This document shows positions 32,663 through 42,867 of a DNA stretch of 64,000 bases, in pieces. This DNA is from Symsagittifera roscoffensis (Eukaryota > Xenacoelomorpha > Acoela > Convolutidae): NCBI RefSeq assembly GCF_963678635.1, contig NC_087062.1:12382670-12446669 (forward strand), written 5' to 3'. The first letter of the stretch is position 1. The number at the start of each line of letters is the position of its first letter. Position numbers and translations under genes: made by a program. The notes beneath the pieces were generated by a model. The model made no database searches. It was given only the letters and a program-made list of their open reading frames with translations, and was not told the origin of the DNA.

Positions 32663-33390
32663 CTTGCACCTATTTTGATGATTAAGCCACTATAGTACTC
32701 GTGTTCTTCCATCTGGCTCATGTCCTCCTCATCTGGTGCGTATCCCAGACTCTTCATGCCCTGCTTGTATGTTGTGCAATCCGCCACGTGATGATCAGCT
32801 GACCCGCAGTTCGCGCATGATCTACGTTTGTCCATGTCATCTCTAGGCTTGTACCATGACGACCTTTGTGGTTGGTTCCCCCCTTGCATATTCCTGTTAT
32901 CTGAATATGAGTATTTCTTGGGTTTCATTAGAATGTACTCTCTTGACTTCTGTCTCATCTCTTCTGGAGTCGGTGCACTATCTTTCGACAATGTATAGTA
33001 TGTTGCTAACATTGTTCTCAAGTCGTCACTTTTTACCCCATCAATGAACTTTGAGGCGATGCTAAAGTTTCTTCTGTTTGTGGACTCTTCAGTGTCACTC
33101 CTTTGTCTCAAGCTCTCAAGATCATCTAGGAACCTATCTATCGATTCATCGTCCCTTTGCCTTCTCTTTTCAAATCGCATCATCGCTTGATGACCCTTCA
33201 TGCCTGACCCGAATCGATTCAACAATATCTCGAAGATTTTATCCGCAGTGTCGCGTTCCTCTTCCTTCTTCGCAGTCACGCATTTCAACGCCGTGCCTTC
33301 CAAGTTGCTGAGTATCGCTGTGCATGCTTGCCTCTCATCGTTCAAGTTGTCTAGTTCCAAGTGCACTCTCATGACTTCTACCCAATGCAT
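32563..33390 (-). pseudogene. Subfamily B Gag capsid region and two CCHC zinc knuckles
   Basis: 275-codon frame. Residues 1-150 form the capsid-like helical part: AILSNLEGTALKCV, FEILLNRFGSG, ESIDRFLDDLESLRQR, KFIDGVKSDDLRTML. This pattern is typical of Ty3/gypsy gag, which builds the particle. Residues 192-205 (CANCGSADHHVADC) and 244-257 (CFFCNQEGHFRMDC) are classic C-x2-C-x4-H-x4-C knuckles that bind RNA. The true protein starts upstream in another frame. A frameshift just after the second knuckle leads into the linker. Confidence 0.85.
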
Positions 33391-33529
33391 CTATCTGAGT
33401 CATCCTTGAATTCTTTCGGTTTTTTGAAAGTTTTCCTGGATTTGTTACTTCCTCTGTCAGTCGAGTCGGTGTTCCTCGTGGCGAAGGCTTCTAGTGTCCT
33501 GTTCATCATTTCCCAGGTGCTTGCCCACG

Positions 33530-34416
33530 TCATGACATCCGTTCCCACGTTATTGTGTGTCGTGGAATCCCCTGAACCACTCGTCGTGTTTGCTGCTCCA
33601 TTTTTCTTAATCGCTTTGCCCCTCCCCCCGGTGCTGTACTCGCGGCATCCCGGGGTAATGGTAACGGTGTTGATTGCCGTTTGTTTCGTTGTGGTTCCAC
33701 GAAGTCAACTCTGTTGCCTTGCGTCCGTCCCGCTGCCGGCCTGTCCTGTGACGTAGAGTTTCTCAAGATGGCGTCTAGTTTTGCCTGTATTGCACATGAA
33801 CTCTCAGCCTGGTCCCTACTCATTGTGTCCATTCTCGTTTCCAGACTCCCCAACTGGCTGTTCACTGCGTCATACCATCGCTTCATCTCTTGCATGTCTT
33901 TTTTGATGTTCTTGCCTCGCTCTCCATCAGTGGCATCTACCTTGTCTGACATCTGCTGAATATTTTCCTCTGTCGCTTTCGCAGATTGAAATAGTTGTCC
34001 AGGTACTCATGTTTGTTGTATCCTAATTCTTTCTTTATCACCTCTCTATCCTCCTCGTTGTGCTTTAGTCTCTTGTTGATCTGATCTAGCTTCGCCATCA
34101 GATCGCCCAGATCAAGAGAAGTTGTTGTTTCATGGTCAGCTGTTGCCCTATTGTTGGCTGTCGCTCCCGGTCTGACCTGGTCTTCGTTTTGGTCGGTGTA
34201 TGTCGCTTTCGTGGAAACTGTTCCGAATGTTTTGTTTTTCCCAGCTTTCGGTTCCTCCGCCACTATGTCTCTTGATTTCATCCCGACCATCATTGCCAAC
34301 CTTTCAGTAAATGACGATCTTTTTGCTTGAGACTCGTCCTTTACCGTTTCTGGCGTGTTGCCCGTTGTGTCTTCCACAGTGTCTATCGGCGAGAACTCCA
34401 TGGACTTTGGATTTGG
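33530..34416 (-). pseudogene. Subfamily B Gag middle segment, 3' of the LINE insertion
   Basis: Frame 34416-33937 continues gag directly after the target duplication. It is Lys/Glu/Asp-rich with a helical stretch LGDLMAKLDQINKRLKHNEED. A frameshift near 33,945 passes to frame 33952-33530, with another helical stretch (YDAVNSQLGSLETRMDTM), a basic/Pro-rich segment and a stop. Both look like coiled-coil parts of Gag. The ATG at 34,401 is internal to gag, so it should not be taken as the start. Confidence 0.7.
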
Positions 34417-34429
34417 TTCTTCTGCACTC
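34417..34429. repeat. Target-site duplication, 3' copy (13 bp)
   Basis: ttcttctgcactc, identical to 38,777-38,789. Neighbouring bases on both sides differ between the two copies, so 13 bp is the exact length. It marks the 3' boundary of the LINE. Confidence 0.95.
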
Positions 34430-34443
34430 TTCTTCTTCTTCTT

Positions 34444-37400
34444 CTAGGCGTTCGGCTCGTTCGAGCCATGCCCTCTCCCCCTGCATCTGTCTGTGTGTTT
34501 GGCCATGTTTGTCGCCGACAGTGTCCTGTTGCATTTGCTACATTCCTTCTTTTTTGCTATGTATTTTCTGGGTTTTTCAGCTTCTTGAGGGTTACAGACT
34601 TTGACGTGATTTTTGTATGGACCTTCTGTCTTCCATGTTTTCTGGCAACGACTGCACGTGAAAGAGTGCGAGGCTTCGGTGTGCATTCTCTTTATGTGAA
34701 TCTTTAGTCCCCCTACCGATTTGCAAACCTTTTCACATATGTCACACTGTAAGTTCGTCGGGGGGAGATCGAAATTCCTCTTCTCTAACTTTTCTTCCCC
34801 ATCATGGCGATTCCCTTGTTGGTACTCCCATTTCTCCAAGTGGTCCATGCGTATCTTGATTCTTCTTTTCCATTCTTTTCGGTCTAAGGCAAATTTAGGG
34901 GCTTCGGTCCAGTTGATTCCGGCCTCCTTGAGCAACTTCCTCCAGTAGAAAATGGTTTTCCGTTTGTAACCTGGTCGCTTCTGGATTTCCTCGAGGCTGC
35001 CCAGCCACCCTAACACCGCCATTTTAACCGTCCTTGCGTTGCTCATTCTTAATATGTGGCCTATCCGCTCTAATGTACGTTTCTCGATCTTCCATCTCAA
35101 TGATCTTATGTCGTACATGTTCCGGATGTCCTGCATATTAACCCCCTCAAAATGCATTTGTTTCAGCGGTGGACCCTTTTTATTACTCCAGAGATATCTA
35201 TACCTTTTATCTATCCACGACTGAATATTATTGATCTCTTGGTTATACCACGGCCGAGTAGCGCAATCGAATAGGAGCCCACTTTCGACACATGCTTGCA
35301 CCACTTGTGCTTGTTTCTTTCTGGGAAGTTTACTTTTCAGAAGTTGCGAGCGGCATTTTGCCCATAGGTATCCAGCTCGCTTTTTTCTATTCATTAGGTC
35401 TTTTTTGGGACCTAGCCAACAACCCAACATGCGTATTTCTTCTGCTTCTTCTGATCCAAATAAAGCCTTTTCTTCTTTGTCTGTGTTGTTCTTTTCCTCA
35501 AATTTCTCCATGACTTCTTTGATAATGTTAACGCCCTCTTCCAGCTCTCTTTGCTCGCCGATGATAGTGGTATCATCTGCGAACAAGGATATGGTTATGT
35601 TAACAGTTTGCGTCTCGCTGTTTGACTTTTCGATCTTGTTTATATCCGGTATATTGCTGCCTGGTATCCATCGCCATTTTATGCCCGTCTGTCCATGTTT
35701 CGCGTCTGATATCTTTTTCCGTTCATTCTCCGCTATGCGCATTACCACTTGGTGATAGATATTGAATAGACATGGCGATGTCGAGCAACCCTCCCTGAGA
35801 CCCCGTTCTGGGATCCATTCCTCGCTATCTCCCTCCTTCCCTTTCACTTGGTAACTGGTTGCCTCGTGTAAATCTGCTAGGGATTCTAGGAAGGGTCCTT
35901 TCATCCCGTAGTTTCGCAGGATTTCCCAAAGAGCTGGTTTGTTCACTCTGGGATACGCTTTACGTAGGTCCAAAAGCCTTGCTTCGGGGTCAGTATGTTC
36001 AATTTGAGGCAGGTTCCAGATTGCTCGCCTCTTCTTTAGATCGTCTGCGTCTTCTGTTATTCTGACCAGGATTTGTGTTGCATCCGCAGTCGACCTTCCG
36101 GTCCTGAAGCCGCTTTGATTGTCATCTAGAATATTTAGGCGTTCTGTCCACTTTCTTAGTCTTTTGGACAGAATTCTTGCCAGGATCCTGCTGCCCATGG
36201 CCAATAGGCAGACTCCTCTATAGTTATTTACATCATTTTTTCCGCCCTTCTTATGTAGGGGTACTATTTGTCCGTTTTTTAGGATTTCGTCCCATGTCGG
36301 GGCGCGGAATAAGAACATCTTTTTAACCATGGCCACTATTGCTGATTTAATATGTGGGCTGGCCAATTTGATGTACTTTATGCGGACATTGTCTTTTCCG
36401 GGCGCGGACTCCCTTATTTCACTGATGCAGTCCTGTATTTCCTTATCCGATGGGGTCTCATTTAGCAGGTTATTTTCTTCGATATACTTCTTTTCCGCTC
36501 TGTGATCCCCCATACGTGCAACAGTATCCATTAGAAGCTGAGGGCTGATTTCATATCGGTTTTTCGATACTCCTTCGAAGTGGGCTTTGAATTCATCAGT
36601 TGTGAGTGTTGTGCCAGTATCCGGTTTCCTATCTCTGCCGCCTAATTGGCGTAGTGTTCGGTACATGGTGCCCATATCTCCTTTGATGTTGGCCTGTTGG
36701 CATTCGTCTAGGATTTTATCCCACCATTCACGTTCTAATTCTTTCAGCTTCCCCTTCATTTTAGCCCTTGCTTTCCTAAGGTTGTCCCTATTACGCAGTA
36801 TATCTTGGAGTGGACGGTCTTGCTCTAAGGATTCGTTTCTATCCCTCACGGCCGAAGCTATGGAATTATGGAGCTGTGACAGCTCATCTTCGTGGCCGAT
36901 CGTCCACGGATTCGCTATCTGCCTGGTTCTCTTTCCACATACCTTTAATGCAGCTTGCGTTAGCACTGTCGCTATTTCGCTCCATGAGCTATCCTCGTCC
37001 ACCTCCTTTGTCTCGGTCTCCTTTTGGAATTTTAGAGCTGTCTGCTCAGTACTCAATTTCTCCCAGTTTATTGCTGGTTTCCGTGCTACTCTTGTTGGTC
37101 TGGACCTCTTTGGGATTTTTAGGTGGAGGGATACCGGCTTGTGGTCCGATAGCGTTAGCTCCTCGGTAATTTGTATCCTTTTTGCATGCCTGTGCCTTTC
37201 TCCTCGCCTCATTATAAATCCGTCCAGCTCATACCATCTGCGGTGGCTGTGGTTAAACCAAGTTCCCCTTTTCCTAAGGTTAGAGAAAGAGTTTATCCAT
37301 TGGAGATCGTGCGCTACACACCAATCGAGGAGGTCTCCTCCTGCTTCGGTTGTTGGCGTGGTTAGACCATACCTTCCATTTGTTTCACAGGCTCTCTCCC

Positions 37401-38776
37401 TTCCAATGTGAGCATTATGGTCCCCTCCAATTATTAATACCTTGGTCTTGGGGGTTCGGGCTACTTCATTTTCTAGGCAGTGTCTATATTCTTCTATTCC
37501 TTCGACCCCGTTACTCCAAAGTGGTTGGTAAACTGATATAATTTTCATACCATGTACCTCTATGGCGGTAGTGCGCTCCGAGAAACTTTTCTTTTGGCCT
37601 TCGCTGATCCAGGACTTGAGGGCCTCGCCACTGAGAACTATACCGCTACGTTGGGAGTGTATAACAGCTGTTTGTTCACTATCTTCACCTAGCCATATCA
37701 CTCCTTTCGATTTTGATCGAAGCTCTGATATTAAGATTATTTCCCATCTTTTGCCTTGTGCATACGTAATTACTCTCTTCAGTCGGTTTCTGTTTCTTTC
37801 GTGGACTGATAACCCTTGTAGGTTCCATGCAGTTACCGTAATACTCGGCTGTCCCTCGGGGGGAGTGGGTAATCTTCTTTGTTTTCTCTTCTGTCTGCGA
37901 GCTTCCCGGTGTTCTTCAGTGGGGCGTCTCATTTTTCCTCTCCTTGTTTTCTCCCCTTTGTCCGAGTCTTTTTGCCGCAGAAGATGTTGCGCGGGGTTTT
38001 CGCAACTGTCTATGCCCCTGGTTTCTTCTTCTTCAGGCTCCTGTCCGGGATGGAGGCAGGGACTCTTCGGTTCCTCTCTTTGCGGGAGCTCGTTTGTCAG
38101 TGTTGGGCCCTGCGCGGGGTTGTCGCAGGTATTTGTTCCCCTCGGTTCACCCTCTGCTGACTCCTGGTCGAGGTGGGGCCAGGGAGCTTGTTCCCTTGGT
38201 ACCCTTGTGTCTGTTCCGTTTGCTTCCTTTGGCTCCTGCGCGGGGTTTTCGCAGGGTTTTTCTCCCCTCGTTTCAACCTCGGGAAACTCTCTGTTAGGGT
38301 TCGACAGAGCGGAACTGCATTTGGTGCACTCAAATGCATATCTGTTGGCTTTAGCTAGCTGTTGGATCTCTTGCCGGGATAGACCGCTACATCCTTGGTG
38401 TATCCATTGTTCGCACCATGTGCATTTCACGCTGTTGCTTGTTACTTTCTTCCTGCATTCTCCGCACAGCGTGGGTCCCGGATTCTTCTCAACGTCTCCG
38501 GCCCTCGTTATTAGCTGACCCAGATGGGCTAGTCCCGAGTCAGCGACAAAAAAACCCGACACACTCGAACCTGGGGGAGGTTCTGGCCACAATGTTGTTG
38601 TAAGAGGTGCTCTGACTGGCTGGGTCTTCGCCACTCTGTTGGTATTCCGGGGGGTTTTGGGTCCTCGCCGTTCCCGGTTTGTTCCCTTCCGTTCCGAAAA
38701 CCCTGTGTGTTCTTTGCCGCACAGATAACTCGTGCGTTTCCCGCTTGTCCCGCTCGGAGGGCACACACACACAAGC
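34444..38776 (-). CDS. LINE polyprotein: 2A, PHD finger, APE endonuclease, RT, C-terminal zinc fingers
   Basis: Numbered from the out-of-element ATG at 38,835 (1463 codons; element-derived from residue 21). A Pro/Arg-rich leader comes first. The 2A motif DVEKNPGP is at 114-121. A PHD finger spans 124-173 (C4HC3: Cys 124/127/138/141, His 146, Cys 149/170/173). Acidic CENPAQ-type repeats follow at 193-285. The endonuclease is at 331-575 (WNLQGL, ELRSKSKG with Glu 371, GGDHNAH, LSDHKPV). The RT is at 810-1100 (NNYRGVCLL, LLDLRKAY with Asp 956, FADD 1085-1088). Three terminal C2H2/C2HC fingers lie at 1364-1451. All catalytic residues look intact, so the enzyme could be active. The PHD may read chromatin marks and the terminal fingers may bind nucleic acid; both are inferences. 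The clade is not assigned. Confidence 0.85.
38473..38496 (-). other. 2A ribosome-skipping motif DVEKNPGP
   Basis: The codons gac gtt gag aag aat ccg gga ccc encode DVEKNPGP, preceded by LGQLITRAG. This fits the canonical D-(V/I)-E-x-N-P-G-P consensus, where the ribosome fails to form the Gly-Pro bond. 2A motifs at the N-terminus of APE-type LINE proteins are known. Here it would release everything upstream and start the main product at Pro, directly before the PHD finger. Confidence 0.85.
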
Positions 38777-38789
38777 TTCTTCTGCACTC
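38777..38789. repeat. Target-site duplication, 5' copy (13 bp)
   Basis: ttcttctgcactc, the partner of 34,417-34,429. It lies within the gag coding frame and marks the 5' boundary of the LINE. Confidence 0.95.
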
Positions 38790-39064
38790 GGCAGCGGTGT
38801 TGACTCCGTCGTCTTCTTCTCCACCTCATCCACACTCTGGTCTGGTGTTTCTAGGTCAATCCCGATGGCGGATTCCGCTTGTTTCCCTTCCTCGCCCTCT
38901 TTTGTTTTGTTCTCTCTGTTACTCCTCGTGATGACCATGCTAACTGAAAAGTTCATTTTTGTTACTCTTGGGCCAACCGATGTCGTTTTACGTAGCGACG
39001 AGTTATATTTTGTCTTTGATTCTGTAGATCTTTTTTCAGCCACCGGTACCCTGCTCCGTCTCAT
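38790..39064 (-). pseudogene. Subfamily B Gag N-terminus, cut off by the LINE
   Basis: ATG at 39,064-39,062 opens a basic N-terminal segment (RRSRVPVAEKRS...) that turns acidic (VDEVEKKTTESTPLPSAEE) where it meets the LINE. The 13-bp target duplication encodes its last residues, and gag resumes on the other side at 34,416. The frame is open for 92 codons inside gypsy DNA. The apparent continuation to 38,540 lies inside the LINE in an irrelevant frame. Upstream DNA shows no longer frame, so this ATG is a plausible true gag start. Confidence 0.7.
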
Positions 39065-39309
39065 GATTTTTATTTACAATTGATTCTATTTACAATATTG
39101 GTATATACAAAATCCTATTCTAAGAATTAAAACTAAAAAAATTTTTTGATTATGAAAAGAAAAACTATTTTTCTGTTCCCTATAAGATTTTATTAAAATT
39201 TTACTAATTCGTGACCCTAATAGTATCGCATTCCGACTAGTCCTATTGCTTTTGATTCAGTTTTTCCGCCCTGTCTTAAGACCCATTAGTACCGTCAACC
39301 CACTTCTTC

Positions 39310-39930
39310 GTGCTGTCCCAAGCTTTCTCTCTACTGTCCCAGGACTATTCGGTGCTGTCCCAGTACTTCTTGTTAGTGTCCCAAGACCCTTGCCCTAAGA
39401 CTACTGTCCCAAGACTAGTGTCCCAAGACTACTGTCCCAACTACTGTCCCAAGACTAGTGTTCCAAGACTACTGTCCCAAGACTACTGTCCCAAGACTAG
39501 TGTCCCAAGACTACTGTCCCAAGACTACTGTCCCAAGACTACTGTCCTAAGACTAGTGTCCCAAGACTACTGTCCCAAGACTACTGTCCCAAGACTACTG
39601 TCCCAAGACTAGTGTCCCAAGAATATTGTCCCAAGACTACTGTCCCAAGACCACTGTCCTAAGACCACTGTCCCAAGACCACTGTCCCAAGACCATTGTC
39701 CCAAGACCACTGTCCCATGACCACTGTCCCAAGACTACTTTCACAAGACCACTGTCCCAAGACTACTGTCCCAAGACCACTGTCCTAAGACCAGTGTCCC
39801 AAACTGTATTGTCCCAAGACCGTACCAAGACTGCTCTGGCCCAAGACTGTCCCAAGACTGCACCGTCCCAAGACTGTCCCAAGACTGCACTGCTCCAAGA
39901 CCGTCTCCAGACTGCAATGTCCCAAGACTT
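39310..39930. repeat. Minisatellite, about 14-bp unit tgtcccaagactac
   Basis: Roughly 40 imperfect copies with variants (agactagtg, agaccac, agactgc). On the + strand one frame reads CPKT/SQDY repeats and is open for long stretches, purely because of the repeat. It sits between gag and the presumed LTR. Nearby gtgctgtccca motifs on both sides suggest it grew from local sequence. Confidence 0.9.
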
Positions 39931-40852
39931 CTTCGGTGCTGTCCCAAGAGTTGTCACCAAGTGTCTGGATCGTAGGATTTCTTCCTCTTCGTTGTGGGGA
40001 CTCTCGAACCACTGTACCGTGTACCACCACTTGTGCTCTAGTAAAAATGTTCCCAAAAACCCTTTCTTAATGGCCAAACGCTTCAATTACTGACCCCCCT
40101 GTATTTATCTCCCTTTCGTTATTTCAGGCAATTTGAAACCCCAACTTCTTCGCAGGTATCTTGTGATCACCTGTTCGTTCAAATACGAATAACAAGTTCT
40201 CACCAAAACGTAAAAATTTGAACAGGAAAAATTATAAAAATAGAGAGATGTACCTACCTAAAAGTCAAAGCTGACAGATGTCAACCTTTGTCCGAAACAA
40301 CGTCTGGTACCCGATTGCCAAGCATTTTCCTCCCCCCTGCTAGCGATCTTATGGGGTATCACAAAAAATGTCTATGTCCGTTCCCCCCTAATGATCCGAC
40401 CAGGGTATCTTCCTTAATTCGATGTTAAATTTGGATATCCGCTCCTTATAACCGACGCGTGTAAGAATCTAATGTAACTAAATCGACGATGCCGATCAAT
40501 TAGTTACTCTAATGTGTCCCCCCTTTTTACACTTTTTAATCACCAACCTTTAACCTATCCAGCCCCCCTTCTAACCTCCCCCCTCTTTAGCCGAAAATTC
40601 CCTTAAGCGCCGGGTGCTAAACCTCTCGAGAGAAAACCGTAGACCTGTTTCCAGGCCTGCTTGAGTAAAAATTTCCTCAAAACAATGGGGCTCCGCTTAT
40701 CCAATTTTATTTTTATTTCCTATAATGTAACGTGGATTTTAACGATACCCGTTTGTCCAACTTGAGAACACCCCTGTGCGTCCTCCTCTTATTGTGGCGG
40801 TCCCGTGCTGGTTGTCCCCTTGACGTGCACTGCACTTGGCACCAGCACCACC

Positions 40853-40970
40853 TTCCCACTTGGCTGGTCACCTCTTCCAGTCAAGTCTCCTAGCGGCGGT
40901 TCAGCTTAACCCTGTGAACCACTTTCCCACTCGGCTGGTGACCTCTTCCAGTCAAGTCTCCTAGTTGTCC
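40853..40970. repeat. Direct repeat, about 38 bp x2
   Basis: ccacttggctggtcacctc and the following ttccagtcaagtctcctag at about 40,857-40,894 recur at about 40,926-40,962 with two substitutions (period near 68 bp). It lies in the presumed LTR/leader. Such internal doubling is common in LTR U3 regions, but that role is unproven. Confidence 0.7.
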
Positions 40971-42276
40971 AGCTAAGTAGCAAGCTATCTGAAAACCCTT
41001 AACAACGCCCCTTTTTGGGCACCTTATTCAGGTTGCTGGATTAGATTGCTAGGTTCATCGAAACAATCAGTCTTATAAAACAGTATGGGTATACTGTTTA
41101 ATTAATATAAAGGTTTGATCCAACTAATCTGGTGTCAAAGTTACTGTCACTTTTGTTTTATGGTTTTTGTTCCTTTTTCTATACTTTTTCTTGTTTTTGT
41201 TTCGCTTTTTGTCTTTTTGCTCGTGTTTTTGTCCCCCTAGTCACCTCCTTACTCGGTTAGCTAAGCCTCGTTTGGAGAGCGTACCAGGAAATTTTCTCAT
41301 GTTTTCTTAAAAAGCTGCCACGGTACAACCGGAAGGTGTACACGTTTTCGCTGAACCGTACCACCGGTACTCTAGAATGGGCATTCAGCCCGGAGCTGTG
41401 TCATGATATCGTTAAAACACCGAGGAGCGCCATAAAAATAACTATGTAACAGTCGCCTACTTCGTTCACATATGAAGCTTAAGAGAAAAAGGCCCTATAA
41501 CCATCGGCTCAAGGGTCAGGGACACTATCTCTTGTGTTTTTCTACCTCAAAAACGGTCGGAGGCAATTCGGTTCACTCGCGACATGAGACTAGAACCCGT
41601 TACAGCTTAAAGGCCACTACCAAAATACCCCCTCCCCCACTCTAGAAAATAGGAACGTCCCCATACTTAGGTCTCAAAAAACCCAAAATACACGAACGCC
41701 GTTAAAAACAGGGTCGGAATTATCCGTTAAGTTACTTTTTATTGGACAGTGCAACTTTGATCCATTTCAGATGGATCAACCTAAAACGCGCCTTACCTCA
41801 ACATACTTATCTCAAAACACACTCGGGAAAATCAAATTAGGTACTTACATAGCAGCACACTTGAGAATCAGAGTAATTAAGCTAATTAATAACTCGAGCA
41901 TGAATATAATTGAATATAACTCGAGAAGTTTTCTAACAATGAGTTCCAATCAAATGAAATGAGTTTTAACTTGAGAAAGTAGTTTTGGATCTGAACCATT
42001 AGGAGACTTCAGTTGTCTACCTTTCCATTGAAGGTTCACTCTGGTTCAGTCGAATTTTGATTTGCTCTTGTGATTGCTCTGTCTCCTATATCAGATAGGA
42101 CAGCTCTACTCTCGTTTTCTACGACGGAAATTGCGAATAGCAATTTCCCACTGTGTTTATTTGACAACTTTCCCGCAATAGTAAATCGGTTGTTCTGATT
42201 TTATATTTGTTGTTTTCAGTTGTTGCGAGAAAACTGAGCATGACAGGCTCCATTCGAATTTTTGAAAAATTAAACT

Positions 42277-42489
42277 TCATTCCAAAACCACGTGTTTCGT
42301 ATTCCTCAAGGTCAAACTTCCAGATATGACCGACTGGAAGATATCATGAGAGTATCCCATACACGAGCTATGCGTCCACGTTTCGCAGCGTTCGCACATC
42401 AGCCAGTTCTCCCCACCTGACTTTGAACACATGGTGCAACACTCTTGACTTTTAGAGGTCAATCTTGACCTCGTCGTAGCATCAGACAT
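42277..42489 (-). CDS. PHD-finger-like N-terminal exon or fragment
   Basis: ATG at 42,489 opens 70 codons: a Ser/Thr/Arg-rich start, then CCTMCSKSGGENWLMCERCETWTHSSC, a C-x2-C ... C-x2-C ... H-x2-C arrangement like the first part of a PHD/RING-type finger. The remaining Cys pair is not visible before the stop, so it is either one exon of a longer gene or a truncated mobile-element ORF1. PHD modules read histone tails or serve in LINE ORF1 proteins. A second, degenerate copy lies about 0.5 kb upstream on the same strand, including its leader. Confidence 0.5.
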   Translation of the reverse strand: MSDATTRSRLTSKSQECCTMCSKSGGENWLMCERCETWTHSSCMGYSHDIFQSVISGSLTLRNTKHVVLE

Positions 42490-42718
42490 TTAATATGAAA
42501 GGCTATTAAATAAGTTGATGTGACATAATTAGGGGACGGTTGTATTCTGGATTAATTAGATCCTCCCTTTCACTGTAACTTCGATAATAACGCCGTTAAT
42601 GTTGTTTCGGCGTGCGTCGGAAGGTTCGACTGTGCCCCACAATTTCACACCGATTCATATGGCTTACAGTTTCACTTCCAGGAATTTGATGTCTTTCGAT
42701 GAGTACCCCATGCAGTGG

Positions 42719-42720
42719 CT

Positions 42721-42750
<30 letters not shown>
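42719..42750. repeat. (GTA)n microsatellite
   Basis: About ten gtagta units. On the - strand they encode a Leu run in frame 42874-42596, which otherwise shows only a CVCGEFF-type motif and is not called a gene. Confidence 0.9.
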
Positions 42751-42751
<1 letters not shown>

Positions 42752-42867
42752 GGTAGGCTTTAGGATTTCTCCATGGGTTTTGAACCCTTGTTTATAAGTT
42801 CGTAATTTTTCCCGGTGGGTTGCAGTTTCCTGACCAGCAAAGAATTCTCCGCATACACAAGTTGTTT

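Larger units (their letters stand above)
34430..38776 (-). mobile_element. Young APE-type LINE inserted in gag, 4,347 bp
   Basis: Bounded exactly by a 13-bp target-site duplication. The 3' end on the - strand is the stop codon TAG followed only by a short GAA-repeat tail, so there is essentially no 3' UTR. The 5' end starts gcttgtgtgtgtgtg. It has one uninterrupted frame while the host gypsy element carries many lesions, so the insertion is younger than the decay of its host element. It is probably 5'-truncated, since no in-frame ATG of its own precedes the 2A motif. Confidence 0.9.
26051..39064 (-). mobile_element. Ty3/gypsy-type LTR retroelement, subfamily B, with LINE inside gag
   Basis: Reading down the - strand: gag N-terminus (39,064-38,790), LINE insertion with 13-bp target duplication, rest of gag with two CCHC knuckles, protease (LLDTGAV), RT (YVDD), RNase H (DTDAS), H2C2 integrase with GPY/F module, acidic tail and a macro-like C-terminal domain. 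The order RT-RNase H-integrase is diagnostic of Ty3/gypsy. About ten frameshifts or stops break it. No env-like frame follows the integrase. The LTRs were not identified as a pair; the 5' one should lie above 39,064. Confidence 0.85.
39065..41760 (-). other. Candidate 5' leader and LTR region of the B element
   Basis: About 2.7 kb without convincing coding sequence, upstream of gag on the - strand, where the leader, primer-binding site and LTR should be. It has an AT-rich leader (39,065-39,250), a minisatellite (39,310-39,930) and C-rich tracts (cccccc runs at about 40,092, 40,346 and 40,517). No matching 3' LTR or clear tRNA-complementary site was found, so the LTR call is contextual only. 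Confidence 0.4.

Noticed and set aside
34304-34534. Minus-strand frame of 76 codons spanning the LINE/gag border
   Set aside because: It crosses the target-site duplication in a frame used by neither LINE nor gag.
36587-37411. Long + strand frames (274 and 318 codons) opposite the LINE
   Set aside because: They are antisense shadows of the intact minus-strand LINE ORF, with no domain of their own and Ser/Leu/Phe-rich composition.
38540-38776. Continuation of the gag N-terminal frame into the LINE
   Set aside because: It is open only by chance; gag coding leaves at the insertion point and resumes at 34,416.
39310-39930. CRISPR-like array
   Set aside because: Units are contiguous and imperfect with no unique spacers, in eukaryotic DNA.
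39310-40093. Repeated SQDYCPKT-like proteins on the + strand
   Set aside because: Pure translation of the 14-bp minisatellite, with no start context or partner domain.
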